A stretch of 64,000 bases of DNA from Komagataeibacter xylinus (lineage in GTDB: Bacteria > Pseudomonadota > Alphaproteobacteria > Acetobacterales > Acetobacteraceae). The notes below the pieces were generated by a model. That model searched no databases, was not told the origin of the DNA, and saw only the letters and a program-made list of their open reading frames with translations. Below, piece after piece: positions 45,572 through 54,195 of this stretch; the first letter of the stretch is position 1; each line of letters starts with the position of its first letter. Where the stretch lies: assembly GCF_031081985.1 (NCBI RefSeq), contig NZ_JARWSK010000003.1, forward strand, positions 186,001 through 250,000, written 5' to 3'. A program made the position numbers and the translations under genes.

Positions 45572-46741
45572 TTATTCGGGAGCGGGGGGCGTGCGGCGCA
45601 GCAGGAACTCGCGCCCCACCTTGACCCGTGGCACGTCGTCATACGCCACGATATCCGCCGTGGCATACGTCTCGGACCAGCGGTCAGGGATGAACGAGCC
45701 CGTGCCGATCACATCCACCGGGGCATGGGCATCGGCCATGCTCAGGCATTTTTCCACGCTGAAGCCCGATGAGGCGATGATGCGCACATGCGGGAATCCC
45801 GCCTCGTCCAGCACCTCGCGCATGCGCCAGATTGCGGCAGCCGAGACCCCGGTACCCACAAGGTAGCTGAGTTCCTTGTCCGAGCGGTAGCGCCGGATGG
45901 TGCCCGGCGTGTGCCGCTCCAGCACGTCATAGGAGGCCTGGGGGTCAAGCCCTTCAAGAAAGCGGCCACCATGCGTGTCGAGCCGCACGGCCAGCCGCCC
46001 TTGTGCCGCAAGCTCGGGAAAGTGCCGGCACACTTCCAGCGCGTCCGTCACCTCGCGGCCAAAATAGTCAACCAGCACCACCAGGTCCATTGCGGGATAG
46101 ACCTCATGGAACATCTCGGCGGCCCGCAGGGTGGAACCCGCATAGCCCACCAGTGCATGCGGCATGGTACCCAGCCCGTGCGTGGTGCCAAAATAATGGG
46201 CCGTGGCATCATTCGCGCCTCCAATGAAGCCATGCGCGCCTTCCTTCTGGGCGGCATGGCTGCCAACGGAGGCGGCATAGGCCATCTGCTCCTGCATGCC
46301 AAAGCCCGCGCAATGGCGGGCCTCCATGGCCAGGAAGCGCACATGCGGCAGCGCCATGGCCATCTGGTAGGCATTATGGGCCGCGACGCAGGCCGGGCCA
46401 AGGCGCTGGAGCACCAGTGTCTCGAGCGGGGCAAGGGCTGCAAACGAGCCTGTTATGTAAGCCAGCGGCTCACCTGCCCCCACCCATGTGCCCTCGGGGT
46501 AGAGGAGCGTCGTGTCAATGGCGATGCCGCGCGCGCTGCCAACCGCGCGCAGCCATTCGGTCATGAGCCGGGGGGCGGAAATGACGGGGCGGCGCAGGAA
46601 GATGGCGTATGTCACCTTCCTGTCACCAAAATGCGCCACGATGGCGCGGGTGCGGTTGAAATACGCATCCGTGCGGGCTGCGATCATGTCATCCGCAGCG
46701 CTGGCAAGCCTGTCACGGCCTGCCGGTTCACCCTGGACCAT
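45572..46741 (-). CDS. pncB: Nicotinate phosphoribosyltransferase
   Basis: First step of NAD salvage: nicotinate plus PRPP gives nicotinate mononucleotide. The protein is 389 residues. It shows AARTDAYFNRTRAIV at the N-terminus, the substrate-binding AMEARHCAGF and GGANDATAHYFGTTHGLGTMPHA (with the regulatory His), VRLDTHGG, and the phosphate-binding IASSGFSVEKC and VDVIGTGSFIPD. GGGAGG lies just before the ATG. It is the short alphaproteobacterial form. It sits between aroG (31 bp upstream) and the 121-residue gene. Confidence 0.9.
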   Translation of the reverse strand: MVQGEPAGRDRLASAADDMIAARTDAYFNRTRAIVAHFGDRKVTYAIFLRRPVISAPRLMTEWLRAVGSARGIAIDTTLLYPEGTWVGAGEPLAYITGSFAALAPLETLVLQRLGPACVAAHNAYQMAMALPHVRFLAMEARHCAGFGMQEQMAYAASVGSHAAQKEGAHGFIGGANDATAHYFGTTHGLGTMPHALVGYAGSTLRAAEMFHEVYPAMDLVVLVDYFGREVTDALEVCRHFPELAAQGRLAVRLDTHGGRFLEGLDPQASYDVLERHTPGTIRRYRSDKELSYLVGTGVSAAAIWRMREVLDEAGFPHVRIIASSGFSVEKCLSMADAHAPVDVIGTGSFIPDRWSETYATADIVAYDDVPRVKVGREFLLRRTPPAPE

Positions 46742-46772
46742 TTACCCTCCCTTCCCGCTTTCCGGGGCGGGG

Positions 46773-48176
46773 TCAGCGTGCCCCGCCAGCCATCCGGTGC
46801 ATTCGCGTCTTCAGTTCCTCGGCCAGACGGAATGCCATCTCCAGCGACTGTTCCGCATTCAGGCGCGGATCGCAAAAGGTTTCATACCGCTCGCCCAGAT
46901 CATCCTCCGTCAGCCGGTGGGCGCCACCAATGCATTCGGTCACGTTCTGGCCCGTCATTTCAAAATGCACGCCACCGGGGCTGGCGCCCGCGGCCTCGAA
47001 CACATCAAAGAAACCGTGGATCTCGGAGAGAATGGCATCGAACGAGCGGGTCTTCACTCCCGTCGAGGTCGAGCTGGTATTGCCATGCATGGGGTCGCAC
47101 AGCCACGTGACCGTGCGGCCCGTGGCCATCACTTTCTCGAGCAGCGGCGGCAGGTGGTCGCGCACCTTGCCCGCCCCCATGCGCGAGATGAGCGAAATGC
47201 GCCCGGCTTCATCGGTGGGGTTGAGAATATCGAGCAACTGCTCGAGATCCTCGATGGTGGTGGAGGGGCCAACCTTGATGCCGATGGGGTTGCGCACCCC
47301 GCGCAGGAACTCGACATGCGCGCCATCGGGCTGGCGGGTGCGATCGCCGATCCATACGAAATGGGCCGAGCAGTCATACCATTCGCCCGATGTCGAATCG
47401 ACGCGGGTCAGCGCCTGCTCATAGGGCAGCAGCAGGGCCTCGTGCGAGGTGTAGAACTCGGTCTCGTCGATCTGGGGCGTGGTGGTGGCGTTCAGGCCGC
47501 ACGCCGCCATGAAGTCCAGCGTCTCGCCAATGCGCCCGGCCAGTTCGCCATAACGCTGGGCCAGCGGCGAGCGCTCGACAAAGCCGAGGTTCCAGCGATG
47601 CACCTCATGGAGGTTGGCATAACCGCCGCTGGCAAAGGCGCGCAGCAGGTTCATGGTGCCAACCGACTGGAAGTAGCCGGTTTCCATGCGCCTGGGGTCG
47701 GGAATGCGCGCGGCCTCGGTGAAGTCGGAGCCGTTGATGATGTCGCCGCGATAGGACGGCAGGGTTACGCCGTCCTTCGTCTCGGTGTCCGATGAGCGCG
47801 GCTTGGCATACTGGCCTGCCATGCGCCCGATCTTGATGACCGGCACCTTGGCGCCAAAGGTCAGCACCACCGCCATCTGCAGCAGCACGCGGAAGGTGTC
47901 GCGCACGATATCGGCGGTGAATTCGCTGAAGCTCTCGGCACACGCGCCACCCTGCAGCACGAAGGCCTGCCCCGTGGCGGCCTTGGCCAGATGGGCGCGC
48001 AGGCGGCGGGCCTCGCCTGCAAAGACCAGCGGCGGATAGCGGCGCAGGCGGGCTTCAACGCCGCTCAGGGCTGTCTCGTCGGGGTATCGCGGCATCTGCC
48101 GCGCGGGAAACGACCGCCAGCTCTCCGGCGTCCAGGCCTGCCGGGAAGAACTGTTGTGGCTGTGCGTCGCACTCAT
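46773..48176 (-). CDS. aroG: 3-deoxy-7-phosphoheptulonate synthase, class II
   Basis: First enzyme of the shikimate pathway, condensing phosphoenolpyruvate and erythrose-4-phosphate. The protein is 467 residues from the ATG at 48176 and is the plant-like class II type: QAWTPESWR at the N-terminus, [39 protein letters not shown], and the metal-binding [13 protein letters not shown] and [14 protein letters not shown] blocks. An aromatic leader peptide was looked for and not seen, but a stable hairpin lies 35-50 bp upstream. AroKB, two steps of the same pathway, is 20 kb away. Confidence 0.95.
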   Translation of the reverse strand: MSATHSHNSSSRQAWTPESWRSFPARQMPRYPDETALSGVEARLRRYPPLVFAGEARRLRAHLAKAATGQAFVLQGGACAESFSEFTADIVRDTFRVLLQMAVVLTFGAKVPVIKIGRMAGQYAKPRSSDTETKDGVTLPSYRGDIINGSDFTEAARIPDPRRMETGYFQSVGTMNLLRAFASGGYANLHEVHRWNLGFVERSPLAQRYGELAGRIGETLDFMAACGLNATTTPQIDETEFYTSHEALLLPYEQALTRVDSTSGEWYDCSAHFVWIGDRTRQPDGAHVEFLRGVRNPIGIKVGPSTTIEDLEQLLDILNPTDEAGRISLISRMGAGKVRDHLPPLLEKVMATGRTVTWLCDPMHGNTSSTSTGVKTRSFDAILSEIHGFFDVFEAAGASPGGVHFEMTGQNVTECIGGAHRLTEDDLGERYETFCDPRLNAEQSLEMAFRLAEELKTRMHRMAGGAR

Positions 48177-48484
48177 GGGTCGGATCCTAATTCCTCTTGA
48201 TACAAGACAGTCCTTTCCGCCTACGGGCGGAAGGGCCGCCTTTATGTCGAAAAAACCGGCATATGGCAAAGCCTGTTCGCGGCGCGCTGTGACAGGAGTG
48301 GCCGGACAGGGGGCATAAATGTTGCATGGCGGCCACAACTCAGCCTGCCCGCCGCCCTTTGGGGTCGTATTGCGCCGCAGGGCTACCCATATGTAAAAGA
48401 GGCATGGTTGGCCTGCCACGGCATCGCTTCCCTTAGCAAAAAAGCCTTGGCATGCTGCTCCCTCAGGTAAAAGGATTACAGATC
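48177..48484. other. Divergent region between aroG and the small secreted protein gene
   Basis: 308 bp. Near aroG is a hairpin CCTTTCCGCC / GGCGGAAGGG (48212-48221 with 48227-48236, one G-T pair) without a T run. In the middle are only short frames. The upstream region of the plus-strand gene has no clear promoter hexamers. Confidence 0.55.
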
Positions 48485-48829
48485 ATGGCCACGTCACGTG
48501 GGAAACTCATAACCGCCCTCTCGGCCGGACTGTGCCTGTTGAGCGTGACGGCCATGGCCGCCCCGGCCAGCCAGGACGACACCAGCAGCTCCGACCAGGA
48601 CCGGATGACCGTTCACGGCCAGCGCGGCCACCTGCCGCCCGGCTATGAGGAAGCGCCGTCGATGGAACTCAACCACGGCCCGGACCCCGACCATCTGGAG
48701 CACGTGCATCGTGACTCGGTCACGGGCACGGACCTGTCGCGCTTCGGCACGGCCTACCAGAGCAGCGGCATCAACGGCGATGGCCAGTTGGGCGACTCCA
48801 CCGGCAATGGCTGGGTGGCTCCGCGCTAA
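48485..48829 (+). CDS. Small secreted hydrophilic protein, unknown function
   Basis: 114 residues from the ATG at 48485. A signal peptide (about 1-25, KLITALSAGLCLLSVTAMAAPA) is followed by a very hydrophilic mature part of about 90 residues rich in Asp, Gly, Ser and His: HGPDPDHLEHVH in the middle and SSGINGDGQLGDSTGNGW near the end. No cysteine is left in the mature part. I do not recognise a family. The His/Asp cluster could bind metal. It stands alone on the plus strand, with repeat copy G 14 bp after its stop. Confidence 0.75.
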   Translation: MATSRGKLITALSAGLCLLSVTAMAAPASQDDTSSSDQDRMTVHGQRGHLPPGYEEAPSMELNHGPDPDHLEHVHRDSVTGTDLSRFGTAYQSSGINGDGQLGDSTGNGWVAPR

Positions 48830-48842
48830 CCGGAATACAGAT

Positions 48843-48922
48843 AAAAGTTTTTGGTGAAGCTTTTTTTTTAAAGTTTCAGAAGACGCCGCCTTTTTGAAAA
48901 AAGGCGGCGCCCGGAAACTTTT
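48843..48922. repeat. Dispersed palindromic repeat, copy G (full length, opposite orientation)
   Basis: 80-bp copy: AAAAGTTTTTGGTGAAGC at the left, an AT hairpin with mismatches, then GCCGCCTTTTTGAAAAAAGGCGGC (perfect 11-bp stem) and CCCGGAAACTTTT at the right. Orientation is inverted relative to copies B, E and F. It lies between the convergent secreted-protein gene and gor. Confidence 0.9.
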
Positions 48923-48929
48923 ATTATTT

Positions 48930-50330
48930 TTAGCCCGCGCTGCGCGGCGTGACCCGCGTGCGGGTGCGCATGGTTACGAATTCCTCCGCAGCCGTGGGGT
49001 GGATGCCGATCGTGCGGTCCCAGTCGGTCTTTTTCAGCCTGGCCGTCACGGCCACGGCCAGCCCCTGCATGATCTCGGGTGCATCATCACCCAGCATGTG
49101 GGCACCGACCACCACCTGGCTGGCCTGATCGACCACCAGCTTCATCAACGTGCGCTGCTCGCGCCCGCTCAGCGTGTTGCGCATGGGGCGGAAGCGGCTG
49201 ACATACACATCCACATCCCCTTCCTTCGCGGCCTCCGCCTCGGTCAGGCCAACGCTGGACAGCGTGGGGGTGAAGAACACCGCCTTGGGCGTGGTGGCGT
49301 AGCACCACGTGCGCGGCGGCGCCTTGCCAAACAGGCGGTCGGCCAGGTTATGGCCCTCGGCAATGGCGACCGGGGTCAGGTTGAGGCGATTGGTCACGTC
49401 GCCTATGGCGTAAATGCCGGGCACCGTCGTCTCGCTATTGTCATCAACGATGATGCGCCCGTTCTCCTCCATCGCCACGCCAAGCTGCATAAGCCCCAGC
49501 CCGGTCACCTTGGGGTGGCGGCCGGTGGCGAAGAACACGCAGTCGGTCTCAATGCGGGTGCCGTTATCAAGCGTGACGACAAAGCTGCCATCGGCCTGTT
49601 TTTCAATGGCGGTGGGCGAGGCCGCGACGTGCTGGCGGATGCCACGCAGGTCGATCGCATCATGCAGGGCGTGGCGCAGGTCGGCATCAAAACCACGCAG
49701 CGGCAGGTTCTGGCGATAGACCAGATCAACCGATGAGCCAAGCCCACGGAAGATACCGGCAAACTCCACGCCAATATAACCACCCCCCACCAGGCACACG
49801 CGGGCGGGGCGCTCTTCAAGGTGGAACGCCTGGTCGGACGAGATGGCATATTCCACGCCCGGCAGTTTGGGCAGGGTCGGCGTGGAGCCGACGGCAATGA
49901 CGATGCGCGCGGCGGTAACGCGGCGCGGGGCTTCATGCGGGGCGAGTGGCGAGGGATCAATGCGCAGGGTATGCGCGTCCTCGATGGTGGCATGGCCGGT
50001 GAACAGAGCCACATTGGCCTTTTCCAGCATCGAGACATAGATGCCGTTCAGCCGGGCAATCTCACGGTCCTTGGCGGCGATGAGCGCGGCCCAGTCATTG
50101 TGGCCGCGCTGCGTGTTCCAGCCAAAGCCGTGGCTGTCATCCACCCAGTCGCCATAGTCGCTGGCCTGCACCATCAGCTTCTTGGGCACGCAGCCCAGAT
50201 TGACGCAGGTGCCACCCCAGTGGCGGCTTTCGGCTACGGCAACCCGTGCCCCGTGGCTGGCGGCCACGCGCGCGCACCGCACGCCGCCGGAGCCCGCGCC
50301 AATGACGAACAGATCAAAATCATAACTCAT
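48930..50330 (-). CDS. gor: Glutathione-disulfide reductase
   Basis: FAD- and NADPH-dependent enzyme regenerating reduced glutathione. The protein is 466 residues from the ATG at 50330; the upstream part of the frame is not protein-like. FAD motif VIGAGSGGVRCAR at 9-21, redox disulfide Cys42/Cys47 in GGTCVNLGCVPKK, NADPH site VGGGYIGVEFAG, and the C-terminal HMLGDDAPEIMQG and IGIHPTAAEEF with the active-site His-Glu pair are all present. The final residues TRVTPRSAG are lineage-specific. It is minus strand, 8 bp from repeat copy G. Confidence 0.94.
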   Translation of the reverse strand: MSYDFDLFVIGAGSGGVRCARVAASHGARVAVAESRHWGGTCVNLGCVPKKLMVQASDYGDWVDDSHGFGWNTQRGHNDWAALIAAKDREIARLNGIYVSMLEKANVALFTGHATIEDAHTLRIDPSPLAPHEAPRRVTAARIVIAVGSTPTLPKLPGVEYAISSDQAFHLEERPARVCLVGGGYIGVEFAGIFRGLGSSVDLVYRQNLPLRGFDADLRHALHDAIDLRGIRQHVAASPTAIEKQADGSFVVTLDNGTRIETDCVFFATGRHPKVTGLGLMQLGVAMEENGRIIVDDNSETTVPGIYAIGDVTNRLNLTPVAIAEGHNLADRLFGKAPPRTWCYATTPKAVFFTPTLSSVGLTEAEAAKEGDVDVYVSRFRPMRNTLSGREQRTLMKLVVDQASQVVVGAHMLGDDAPEIMQGLAVAVTARLKKTDWDRTIGIHPTAAEEFVTMRTRTRVTPRSAG

Positions 50331-50458
50331 GCCGGTTGTGCATCCTGTCTCGGCCGGACGGGACACAGCATGCCGCCTTCCGGCAATGACCCGCCATGTG
50401 GGCGGCGGGGGCTATAAAAAACCCCGGCCATGGCAGGATGGCCGGGGTGTGGGCGGGA

Positions 50459-51337
50459 TCAGCGCTCGGCGAACGCTTTTTCCACCACGTAGGCGCCGGG
50501 GTGGGAGTTGTTGCCCTCGTCGAAGCCACGCTCCTGGAGCATCTTCTCGGTATCGGCCAGCATCTCGGGCGAACCGCAGATCATCACGCGGTCATGCTCG
50601 GGGTCGAGTGCGGGGATGTTGAGGTCGGTGAAGATCTTGCCCGTCTCGATCAGCTTGGTGATGCGGTCGGTTACGGCAAATTCCTCACGGGTCACGGCCG
50701 GGTAGTACAGCAGCTTGCCCTTCACGTCCTCGCCCAAGAATTCATGCTCGGGCAGTTCGTGGCGGATGTGGTTGGAATAGGCCAGCTCACCCGAGATGCG
50801 CACCGTGTGGCTCAGGATCACGTGCTCGTAGCGCTCGTAGCATTCCGGGTCCTTGATCAGGCTCATGAAGGGCGCAAGCCCCGTGCCGGTGGACAGGAAA
50901 TACAGGTTGCGGCCCGGGCGCAGGTTATCAAGCAGCAGCGTGCCCACGGGCTTGCGGCCGATCAGCACCTTGTCGCCCACCTTGACGTGGCGCAGGCGCG
51001 AGGTCAGCGGGCCATCAGGCACGGCAATGGACAGGAATTCGAGGTGGTCCTCGTAATTCGCGCTGGCAATGCTGTAGGCGCGCAGCAGCGGCTTGCCCTC
51101 GACCTCGATGCCGATCATCGTGAACTGGCCGTTCTCGAAGCGCAGCGCGGGGTCGCGCGTGGTGGTGAAGGTGAACAGCCGGTCGGTCCAGTGATGCACG
51201 GACAGCACGGTCTCGGCATTCAGGTGGCCGTATTCCTTGGTGGGTTCGGCAAGGTGGAACACGCCGGGCTGCCCCTCGACCGGAGCGAGGCCGGTGAGCA
51301 TGGTCTCACTGGTTGGCATAATCAACGTATCGGACAT
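50459..51337 (-). CDS. fpr: Ferredoxin--NADP(+) reductase
   Basis: FAD enzyme transferring electrons between NADPH and ferredoxin or flavodoxin, often part of oxidative-stress defence. The protein is 292 residues from the ATG at 51337. The FAD motif RAYSIASANYEDHLEF, the NADP motif STGTGLAPFMS and the C-terminal MICGSPEMLAD and VVEKAFAER are typical of the bacterial type, with a C-terminal extension after the canonical Tyr position (A-E-R end). The first 15-20 residues extend beyond the usual N-terminus. It is divergent from the Suv3-like helicase. Confidence 0.93.
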   Translation of the reverse strand: MSDTLIMPTSETMLTGLAPVEGQPGVFHLAEPTKEYGHLNAETVLSVHHWTDRLFTFTTTRDPALRFENGQFTMIGIEVEGKPLLRAYSIASANYEDHLEFLSIAVPDGPLTSRLRHVKVGDKVLIGRKPVGTLLLDNLRPGRNLYFLSTGTGLAPFMSLIKDPECYERYEHVILSHTVRISGELAYSNHIRHELPEHEFLGEDVKGKLLYYPAVTREEFAVTDRITKLIETGKIFTDLNIPALDPEHDRVMICGSPEMLADTEKMLQERGFDEGNNSHPGAYVVEKAFAER

Positions 51338-51630
51338 CTGGTTATCACTCTCCCGGCTGGATATGACGCAGACACAGGATTTCCTGAAACATGCGCCACC
51401 CACAACAATATGGCTAAGGCGGGCATGTTTAGGCCATCCACAACGTGGATTTCCAGCACAAAACAAACATATCACGCACCATGGGCGGCCAAACCTGCCG
51501 CATAAGGCCCGTTCCGGGGCGCGTCTGGCACGTCAGACACGTACGATGGGGGCCTCTATTCAATGATTTCCCATGCCGATGCAAGCCGGAGTCCATTGTC
51601 CCCGCCGCATGGATGACGCACATAGGAAGC
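51338..51630. other. Divergent region between fpr and the Suv3-like helicase gene
   Basis: 293 bp without a convincing gene. A short dyad GTCTG-GCACGT-CAGAC (51523-51538) is the only symmetric site noticed. It is a weak operator candidate. Confidence 0.5.
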
Positions 51631-54099
51631 ATGAGTTCAGAATTTTCCGATCGCGACGCGTCCACCGCCGCCCCTGCCGCGCTGGCGCTTGATGCGGCCA
51701 TCGCCGCCACCGGCCTGCATGTTGAAACGCGCGAGCGCCCCAAGCTCGAGCGCGTGATCGCCCGCAAGCTGGCCCCCGGCGCCGACCGGGTGGATGACGC
51801 CACCTTCCGCGCCGCCCTGTGCACCGTGCGCCGCAAGCCGTGGGGCTCGCGCCTGATGGACCTGACCCGCCGGGCAGGCCAGGTCTGGGTCACCCGCGCG
51901 GATACGGAGGCGGCGGCCAGAACGGTCGAGACCCCCGAACCCGATGACGCCACCCTGCTCGCGGCACTCACCCCCGTGCTGCACGAAAAACTGCGCGCCC
52001 AGGGCGAGACCCCGCAGATGGCGGTGGAAAACGTCCGCTCCGACCTGTTCGATGGCACGGGGCGCATGCTCTCGCCCGGCGAGTTGCACACCCTGGCGCT
52101 GGCCGTGGCCGATGCGTTCGCCCTGCCCGACCCGGCCGCCTTTGCCGCGGGCCTTGATGCAGCGGAAAGCAGCCGCCGCGACCGCGATGCCCACATAGAG
52201 GACACGGCACGCGCCCGCCGGCGCGAGGAAGTGCAGCGCCTGCGCGATTGGGAAAAGAGCCTCGTGCCCTTCAGCGACGTGCCCGGCCTGCTGCGCTGCT
52301 CGCAGCGCGAGGCCCTGCGCTGGATTGCCGAGAACCGCCTGCCCGTCGCCCGCCGCGTGCCGCAGGCGGGTGGGCAGGAACGCTGGGAGTTCGACCCCAC
52401 CGAACTCATGGCCCTGCGCCAGAACCTGCCGCAGTGGCGCAGCGAAGGACCGGAAAGCGACAAACGCGCGCCACTGGCCCCCGACCTGGGCAACAGGCGC
52501 GTGGGCAATGCCGTGATTGCGCAGGTGGCGGCGCTTGACCGCTACGCAGCCCATTTCCGCACCGCGCGCGCGCTCAACCGGCGCATCACGCTGGTTACGG
52601 GGCCGACCAATAGCGGCAAGTCGCATACGGCGCTTGATGCGCTGGCACGGGCCGAAAGCGGGCTGGCGCTGGCGCCGCTGCGGCTGCTGGCCCATGAGTT
52701 TCGCGAGTCGCTGACCGCGCGCGGCGTGCCGACCTCGCTCGCCACGGGCGAGGAACGCATCGACGTGCCCGGCAGCCGCCACCTTGCCGCCACCGTGGAG
52801 ATGTGCCCGCTGAACAATCCGGTCGATGTCGCCATCATCGATGAGGCCCAGATGCTCACCGACCCCGACCGGGGCGCTGCATGGACCGCAGCCATCATGG
52901 GCGCGCCCGCGCGGCACCTGTTCATCCTTGGCGCGCCGGACTGCATTCCCATGGTCCGGCGCATTGCGGAATTGTGTGGCGACCCGGTGGATGAAATCCG
53001 CCTTGAGCGCAAAAGCCCGCTGGTCGCCGCCGAGCGCGCGGTCAGCCTGCATGAGTTGCAGAAGCATGATGCGCTGATCGCATTCTCACGCCGCGAGGTG
53101 CTCGACCTGCGCGCGCTGCTGCTCGCGCACGGCAAGCGGGTGGCGGTGGTGTATGGCGCGCTCAGCCCCGAAGTGCGCCGGGCGGAGGCGCAGCGCTTCA
53201 ATAATGGCGATGCGGACATCCTGATCGCAACCGACGCCATCGGCATGGGGCTGAACCTGACCATCCGCCGCGTGGTGTTTGCCGCCCTGCGCAAATATGA
53301 CGGCAACCAGACCCGCGACCTCAACCCGCAGGAGGTCAAGCAGATTGGTGGCCGCGCCGGGCGCTTTGGCAAGCATGAGCAGGGAATCGTGGCCGTGCTG
53401 GAGGGCGTGGGTAGCCCGTCCTTCATCCACGCCATGCTGGCAGCGCCGCCCCAGCCAATCGAGGACATGCGTCCGCAGGTGCAGCCCGATGCCGATATCG
53501 TGCAGGCCGTCGCCGCCGAAATCGGGTCCGACAGCCTGTTCGGCGTGCTGGTGCGCATCCGCCGCGCGGTGCTGCGGCGCGATGACCCCAATTACCGCCT
53601 GGCCAACATGGAGCAGGCCTTCGCCATTGCCACAGCATTGGAAGGCGTGCCCGATCTGACACTGGCCCAGCGCTGGGTCTATGCCATGTGCCCGGTCGAT
53701 GACCGTGACAACGGCATCCAGCGCCTTGTGCACTGGGCGGCGGACCACGCGGCGGGCAACAGCGTGCCGCCACCGGGCACGGGCCGCCTGCCGCCTGCCG
53801 AACGCGCCGAGCGCACGGAGCTTGAACGCGCCGAAAAGCGCCACAAGCGGCTGGTGGCGTGGCGGTGGCTGGCACTCCGCTTCCCCGAAGCCTATGTCAA
53901 CCGCGAGGATGCGGAGGAAACCACATCACGCCTCAATGACTGGATCGAGGACGTGCTGCGCCAGCAGAGCGTGCGTGCACGGGCCACATCCACCTCCCCC
54001 TTCCGCCCCGACAGCCGCGCCAACCCACCGGGCCGACGCGGTGGCAACCGCGATGGTGCTCCCCCCAAGGGCAAACGCCCCCACCGCAAGAGGCGATAA
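51631..54099 (+). CDS. Suv3-like ATP-dependent RNA helicase
   Basis: 822-residue DExH/Ski2-like helicase resembling mitochondrial SUV3, which works with RNA-degrading complexes. An N-terminal region of about 320 residues (Ala-rich, with a coiled Arg/Glu segment at about 180-205 and a possible DNA-binding-like element LLRCSQREALRWIAENRLP) precedes the helicase core. Walker A GPTNSGKSHT is at about 324-333, motif II AIIDEAQM at about 402, motif V ATDAIGMGLNL at about 531, and motif VI QIGGRAGRFG at about 570. The C-terminus is very basic (RGGNRDGAPPKGKRPHRKRR). The start could also be ATG 51613. It is divergent from fpr and convergent to serS. The small S4-domain gene often adjacent in relatives is absent. 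Confidence 0.88.
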   Translation: MSSEFSDRDASTAAPAALALDAAIAATGLHVETRERPKLERVIARKLAPGADRVDDATFRAALCTVRRKPWGSRLMDLTRRAGQVWVTRADTEAAARTVETPEPDDATLLAALTPVLHEKLRAQGETPQMAVENVRSDLFDGTGRMLSPGELHTLALAVADAFALPDPAAFAAGLDAAESSRRDRDAHIEDTARARRREEVQRLRDWEKSLVPFSDVPGLLRCSQREALRWIAENRLPVARRVPQAGGQERWEFDPTELMALRQNLPQWRSEGPESDKRAPLAPDLGNRRVGNAVIAQVAALDRYAAHFRTARALNRRITLVTGPTNSGKSHTALDALARAESGLALAPLRLLAHEFRESLTARGVPTSLATGEERIDVPGSRHLAATVEMCPLNNPVDVAIIDEAQMLTDPDRGAAWTAAIMGAPARHLFILGAPDCIPMVRRIAELCGDPVDEIRLERKSPLVAAERAVSLHELQKHDALIAFSRREVLDLRALLLAHGKRVAVVYGALSPEVRRAEAQRFNNGDADILIATDAIGMGLNLTIRRVVFAALRKYDGNQTRDLNPQEVKQIGGRAGRFGKHEQGIVAVLEGVGSPSFIHAMLAAPPQPIEDMRPQVQPDADIVQAVAAEIGSDSLFGVLVRIRRAVLRRDDPNYRLANMEQAFAIATALEGVPDLTLAQRWVYAMCPVDDRDNGIQRLVHWAADHAAGNSVPPPGTGRLPPAERAERTELERAEKRHKRLVAWRWLALRFPEAYVNREDAEETTSRLNDWIEDVLRQQSVRARATSTSPFRPDSRANPPGRRGGNRDGAPPKGKRPHRKRR

Positions 54100-54106
54100 G
54101 CAGAAC

Positions 54107-54187
54107 AGAAGTTTTTGGTGAAGCTTTTTTCAAAAAGCTTCAAAAGAACGCCGCCTTTTTGAAAAAAGGCGGCACCCAAAAACTTCT
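54107..54187. repeat. Dispersed palindromic repeat, copy H (best-preserved, full length)
   Basis: 81 bp, best copy. Ends AGAAGTTTTTGGTG and CACCCAAAAACTTCT are inverted repeats of about 15 nt. Inside are a 10-bp perfect hairpin GAAGCTTTTT-TC-AAAAAGCTTC and an 11-bp perfect hairpin GCCGCCTTTTT-GA-AAAAAGGCGGC. It starts 8 bp after the helicase stop and ends 9 bp before the convergent serS stop. Same orientation as copy G. Confidence 0.93.
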
Positions 54188-54195
54188 GATTTTCT

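Noticed and set aside
48177-48420. Aromatic amino acid leader peptide upstream of aroG
   Set aside because: Short frames here lack clustered Phe, Tyr or Trp codons and no terminator hairpin with T run follows.
51523-51538. Operator GTCTG-GCACGT-CAGAC between fpr and the helicase gene
   Set aside because: Only 5-bp arms and no second copy noticed; too weak for a feature of its own.
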